A stretch of DNA of 64,000 nt from NCBI GenBank assembly GCA_902491515.1, contig CABUIC010000010.1:22153-86152 (forward strand), read 5' to 3'. The translations under genes and the position numbers were made by a program. This document shows positions 62,001-64,000 of this stretch, one piece after another (the first letter of the stretch is position 1; each line of letters opens with the position of its first letter). This DNA comes from an uncultured Porphyromonadaceae bacterium. Lineage in GTDB: Bacteria; Bacteroidota; Bacteroidia; Bacteroidales; Muribaculaceae. The notes below the pieces were generated by a model. The model was given only the letters and a program-made list of their open reading frames with translations, was not told where the DNA came from and made no database searches.

Positions 62001-62325
62001 GCTCGAGGACGCCGGATGTGTAGAGCGCCACGCCGCAGTTCAGCGCCGTCTGGCCGCCGAAGGCAAGGAGGATGCCGTCGGGGCGCTCTTTCTCGATGAC
62101 GCGCTCCACGAAGTAGGGCGTCACAGGGAGGAAATATATCTTGTCGGCGAAACCGTCGGAGGTCTGCACCGTGGCGATGTTCGGGTTGATGAGCACCGTA
62201 GAGATGCCCTCTTCCTTCAGCGCCTTCAGGGCCTGCGCCCCGGAATAGTCGAATTCGCCGGCCTCGCCGATTTTGAGAGCTCCGCTGCCCAGGAGCAGCA
62301 CTTTCTTTATCTGTTCTTTTTCCAT
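59098..62325 (-). CDS. carB: Carbamoyl-phosphate synthase large subunit
   Basis: CarB, 1075 residues, makes carbamoyl phosphate from ammonia, bicarbonate and two ATP for pyrimidine and arginine synthesis. The two homologous synthase halves each have a pre-ATP-grasp start (KVLLLGSGALKIGEAGEFDYSG and SIVVLGSGAYRIGSSVEFDW) and an ATP-grasp domain. An MGS-like allosteric domain closes the protein. ATG 62325 (MEKEQIKKV) is the family start; the open frame to 62553 lies inside carA. It follows carA by 14 bases. Confidence 0.97.
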   Translation of the reverse strand: MEKEQIKKVLLLGSGALKIGEAGEFDYSGAQALKALKEEGISTVLINPNIATVQTSDGFADKIYFLPVTPYFVERVIEKERPDGILLAFGGQTALNCGVALYTSGVLERYGVEVLGTPVRAIMDTEDRELFVEKLDEIDVKTIKSEAVETVDDALRVANSLGYPVIVRAAYALGGLGSGFCDNDEELRALVEKALSFSPQVLVEKSLKGWKEVEYEVVRDRYDNCITVCNMENFDPLGIHTGESIVVAPSQTLSNDDYHYLRSLAIKIIRHVGIVGECNVQYAYDPASMDYRVIEVNARLSRSSALASKATGYPLAFVAAKLALGYGLFELKNSITRTTSAFFEPALDYVVVKIPRWDLGKFHGVNREIGSSMKSVGEVMAIGRTFEEAIQKGLRMIGQGMHGFVENKSLEIPDIRKALMAPTDKRIFVIAKAFGEGYTVDEIHELTKIDRWFLYKLRNIIETSRALEKHDTLETLPDALLRQAKQQGFSDFQIARSVFKKDMDRDTEASILNVRHHRIGRGITPVVKQIDTLAAEYPAETNYLYLTYNGTENDITYLGDHRSIVVLGSGAYRIGSSVEFDWCSVNALLTVKKEGWRSVMINYNPETVSTDYDMCDRLYFDELTFERVMDILDLEQPHGTILSVGGQIPNNLAMRLAGQGVNILGTSAKSIDNAEDRHKFSAMLDKLGVDQPRWRELTSLEDINEFIAEVGFPVLVRPSYVLSGAAMNVCSNEEELVRFLRLAANVSKQHPVVVTEFIQGAKEIEMDAVADEGEIKAYAISEHIEYAGVHSGDATIQFPPQKLYVETMRRIKKVSAKIAKALNISGPFNIQFMAKDNDILVIECNLRASRSFPFVSKVLKINFIDLATKVMLGLHPEKPAKSAFDLDYVGVKASQFSFSRLQGADPVLGVDMSSTGEVGCLGDDTDEAVLKSLLAVGLRVPKRAVLLSTGGSKQKAALLDAAVQLHKAGLKIYATSGTAKFLNENDIPAVRVYWPFEPDKQPQALDLLHNKMVDLVVNIPKNLSSHELSNGRKIRRAAIDLNIPLLTNARLAAAFIKAATSLPLDDIEIKSWDEY

Positions 62326-62339
62326 GAGCTTGTGGGGGC

Positions 62340-63497
62340 TTAGAGTTTGGAGATGAATTCGTCGAAAAGGAATTCGGTGTCGCGCGGGCCGCTCGAGGCC
62401 TCCGGATGGAACTGCGCGGAGAAGTAGGGGAGGGTGGTGTGGCGTATGCCTTCGTTGGTGCCGTCGTTCATGTTCACGAACAGAGCTTCCCACCCTGCGG
62501 GGAGCGTGCTGTCGTCGACGGCGAAGCCGTGGTTCTGCGAGGTGACGAAACATTGCTTCGTGCCCGCGCGCCGTACCGGCTGGTTGTGGCTCCGGTGGCC
62601 GTACTTGAGCTTGTAGGTCTTTGCGCCCGCGGCTTTAGCCAGCAGCTGGTTGCCCATGCAGATGCCGCAGATGGGGCGCTCCGTGCCGTCGGCCATGGCC
62701 TTGCGGATGTTCTCTACCGTGGCTTCGGCGAAGTCGGGATTGCCCGGGCCGTTGCTTATGAAGAGGCCGTCGTAGGGCAGAGCCGTGAAGTCGTAGTCCC
62801 AGGGCACGCGAACCACGCGCACGCCCCGCCACAGAAGACAGCGGATGATGTTGTGCTTGATTCCGCAGTCAACGAGCACCACTGTCTTGCGTCCGCGGGC
62901 GCTCTCCTCGCGCCATGCCGCGGTGTCCGTCCCGGCCTCGAGAGGCTTTGCGGCTTCTTCCATGTTCTCGTAGACCTCAGGAGCCGCCAGCGAGGTCTTG
63001 GCTATGAGGTTCTCGGCGTTGGGGTCATAAAAATCGACATCGTCCTCCGCGGCTGTTCCCTCGACGATGATTTTTCCCAGCATGGATCCGTGTTCGCGGA
63101 GATGCTTGGTGAGGGCGCGGGTGTCGATGTCGAAAATTCCCGGAATTTTTTCTTCCTGAAGCCACTGGGCCAGGGAACGCTCGGCCAGCCAGTGGCTGTG
63201 GTGGAAGGCGTAGTCCTGGGCGATGATGGCCCGGCAGTGGATGCGCGAGCCTTCGTAGTAGTGGCGCAGGGAGGGGCTCTCGTCGTGGCTCGGCGGTACG
63301 CCGTAGTTGCCTAACAGGGGAAAGGTCGTCACTAATATCTGTCCCTCGTATGATGGGTCGGTAAGGCTTTCGGGATACCCGGTCATTGCCGTGTTGAACA
63401 CTACTTCTCCGGCTGTCGATCCTTCGTATCCGAAAGATTTGCCTTCATAGCGGGTGCCGTCCGCAAGAATGAGCGTGGCGCGTTTTGGGGCCTGCAT
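62340..63497 (-). CDS. carA: Carbamoyl-phosphate synthase small subunit
   Basis: CarA, 385 residues, is the glutaminase subunit that feeds ammonia to CarB. The N-terminal CPSase_sm domain has GEVVFNTAMTGYPESLTDPSYEGQI. The class I glutamine amidotransferase part has the nucleophile in CGICMGNQLLA and the His-Glu pair in FHPEAS. It heads the carA-carB pair, with a -7 box TAACTTTG (63560-63553) about 55 bases upstream. Confidence 0.97.
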   Translation of the reverse strand: MQAPKRATLILADGTRYEGKSFGYEGSTAGEVVFNTAMTGYPESLTDPSYEGQILVTTFPLLGNYGVPPSHDESPSLRHYYEGSRIHCRAIIAQDYAFHHSHWLAERSLAQWLQEEKIPGIFDIDTRALTKHLREHGSMLGKIIVEGTAAEDDVDFYDPNAENLIAKTSLAAPEVYENMEEAAKPLEAGTDTAAWREESARGRKTVVLVDCGIKHNIIRCLLWRGVRVVRVPWDYDFTALPYDGLFISNGPGNPDFAEATVENIRKAMADGTERPICGICMGNQLLAKAAGAKTYKLKYGHRSHNQPVRRAGTKQCFVTSQNHGFAVDDSTLPAGWEALFVNMNDGTNEGIRHTTLPYFSAQFHPEASSGPRDTEFLFDEFISKL

Positions 63498-63552
63498 ACT
63501 GGAATATAGGAATTTCGTGGATTGGTTTTGTGGCTCCGTTCATAGAACCGTG

Positions 63553-63560
63553 CAAAGTTA
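63553..63560 (-). promoter_or_regulatory. -7 box of carA-carB
   Basis: TAACTTTG on the minus strand. The -33 region has no exact TTTG at 19-21 bases. Confidence 0.6.
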
Positions 63561-63660
63561 CGAAAAATTTTCCACCTCGCCGCAATTCGCCACGAATTTT
63601 ATTCCCGTGCGCGTACATTAATATAAGGCAGGCCCGAGAAAACCGGCTAAAGCATATACG

Positions 63661-63714
63661 TCTTATCAGTCTTATAAATCTTATAAATCTTATAATTCAT
63701 ATAATTCTTATAGG
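63661..63714. repeat. Six tandem 9-bp units
   Basis: Six units of about TCTTATAAA (TCTTATCAG, TCTTATAAA twice, TCTTATAAT, TCATATAAT, TCTTATAGG) run without gap. They lie in the 420-base gap between carA and tRNA-Thr, which has no gene. Confidence 0.85.
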
Positions 63715-63837
63715 CCTTAGCGCCGCGCCTGTCTTTCTCTGCCAAAATTTCGCCTTCACTGCGCTTTCGGCCATCTCTGAAAATCAGCGCGATATGTGCC
63801 GCCGGATAAAAAAGTTTGAAAAAAATGCCCCGAAAAT

Positions 63838-63868
63838 TTTGCAAATCGGAAAATCCGTTGTAACTTTG
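63838..63868 (+). promoter_or_regulatory. Promoter of tRNA-Thr
   Basis: TTTG (63838-63841), 19 bases, TAACTTTG (63861-63868), about 50 bases before the tRNA. Confidence 0.82.
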
Positions 63869-63920
63869 CAATCGCAAACGGGGAGCGGCGCCTCTCCGCC
63901 TGCACGAGAAAATTGAAATT

Positions 63921-63994
63921 GCCTCTTTAGCTCAGTTGGCCAGAGCACGTGATTTGTAATCTCGGGGTCGTTGGTTCGAATCCGACAAGAGGCT
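63921..63994 (+). tRNA. tRNA-Thr (anticodon TGT)
   Basis: The cloverleaf folds with acceptor GCCTCTT/AAGAGGC, D stem GCTC/GAGC, anticodon loop TTTGTAA (anticodon TGT, reading ACA) and T arm GTTGG-TTCGAAT-CCGAC. The anticodon stem has one T-T mismatch. CCA is not encoded. Further tRNAs may follow beyond the window. Confidence 0.95.
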
Positions 63995-64000
63995 CAGAAA

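Noticed and set aside
63661..63714. Short tandem units considered as a CRISPR or iteron origin
   Set aside because: Units are 9 bp without spacers, and no replication gene or DnaA box is nearby.

Overview
The window reads as chromosome of a gut Bacteroidales bacterium, most likely Muribaculaceae-like. The evidence is Bacteroidetes-type promoters (TTTG, 19-20 bp, TAnnTTTG), the general lack of Shine-Dalgarno sites, and families typical of the order: a lipoprotein TamA-like protein with TamB, BspA-like LRR protein, DUF4831, DUF4143 ATPases and a secreted choloylglycine hydrolase-like protein. Base composition is GC-rich except for an AT-rich patch at about 50.7-52.2 kb. The organism is inferred from sequence only.

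Layout. 0-2.3 kb: rpsI end, rpsB, tsf. 2.5-5.1 kb: ClC channel and hflX. 5.2-6.6 kb: a DUF4143 ATPase behind three 41-bp repeats. 6.6-15.2 kb: tamB, tamL and a DUF389 protein in one unit. 15.3-20.6 kb: a secreted protein, then an MBOAT/SGNH/SGNH/DUF2490 O-acylation operon preceded by a probable structured RNA. 21.3-23.4 kb: rsgA, a SufT-like gene and lpxH. 23.6-27.2 kb: small wHTH protein, PPC-like protein, S1/P1 nuclease, rplU-rpmA, and an MNT/HEPN pair whose HEPN gene is broken. 27.4-30.2 kb: nnr, DUF4831 and a small helical protein. 30.7-36.9 kb: BspA-like LRR protein divergent from a TPR histidine kinase/response regulator pair. 37.2-42.5 kb: rimP-nusA-infB-folK. 42.8-46.4 kb: DUF488 gene and two neighbouring decayed genes, a TPR/AraC regulator and a GLUG-type lipoprotein. 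46.6-50.6 kb: acyl-CoA synthetase, second DUF4143 ATPase, and a RecA-fold protein without a Walker A motif. 50.7-52.6 kb: two AT-rich orphan genes and a second probable structured RNA. 52.7-64 kb: choloylglycine hydrolase-like gene, dnaK with a 58-residue wHTH gene, M16 protease, carA-carB and tRNA-Thr.

Most genes are housekeeping: translation, envelope assembly, lipid A, metabolite repair and pyrimidine/arginine precursor supply. The less ordinary content lies between them: at least twelve copies of a short palindromic REP-like repeat, two hairpin-rich promoter-driven intergenic loci that share a motif, repeated palindromes ahead of both DUF4143 ATPases, and three broken genes (HEPN, TPR-AraC, GLUG lipoprotein) with clearly locatable lesions.
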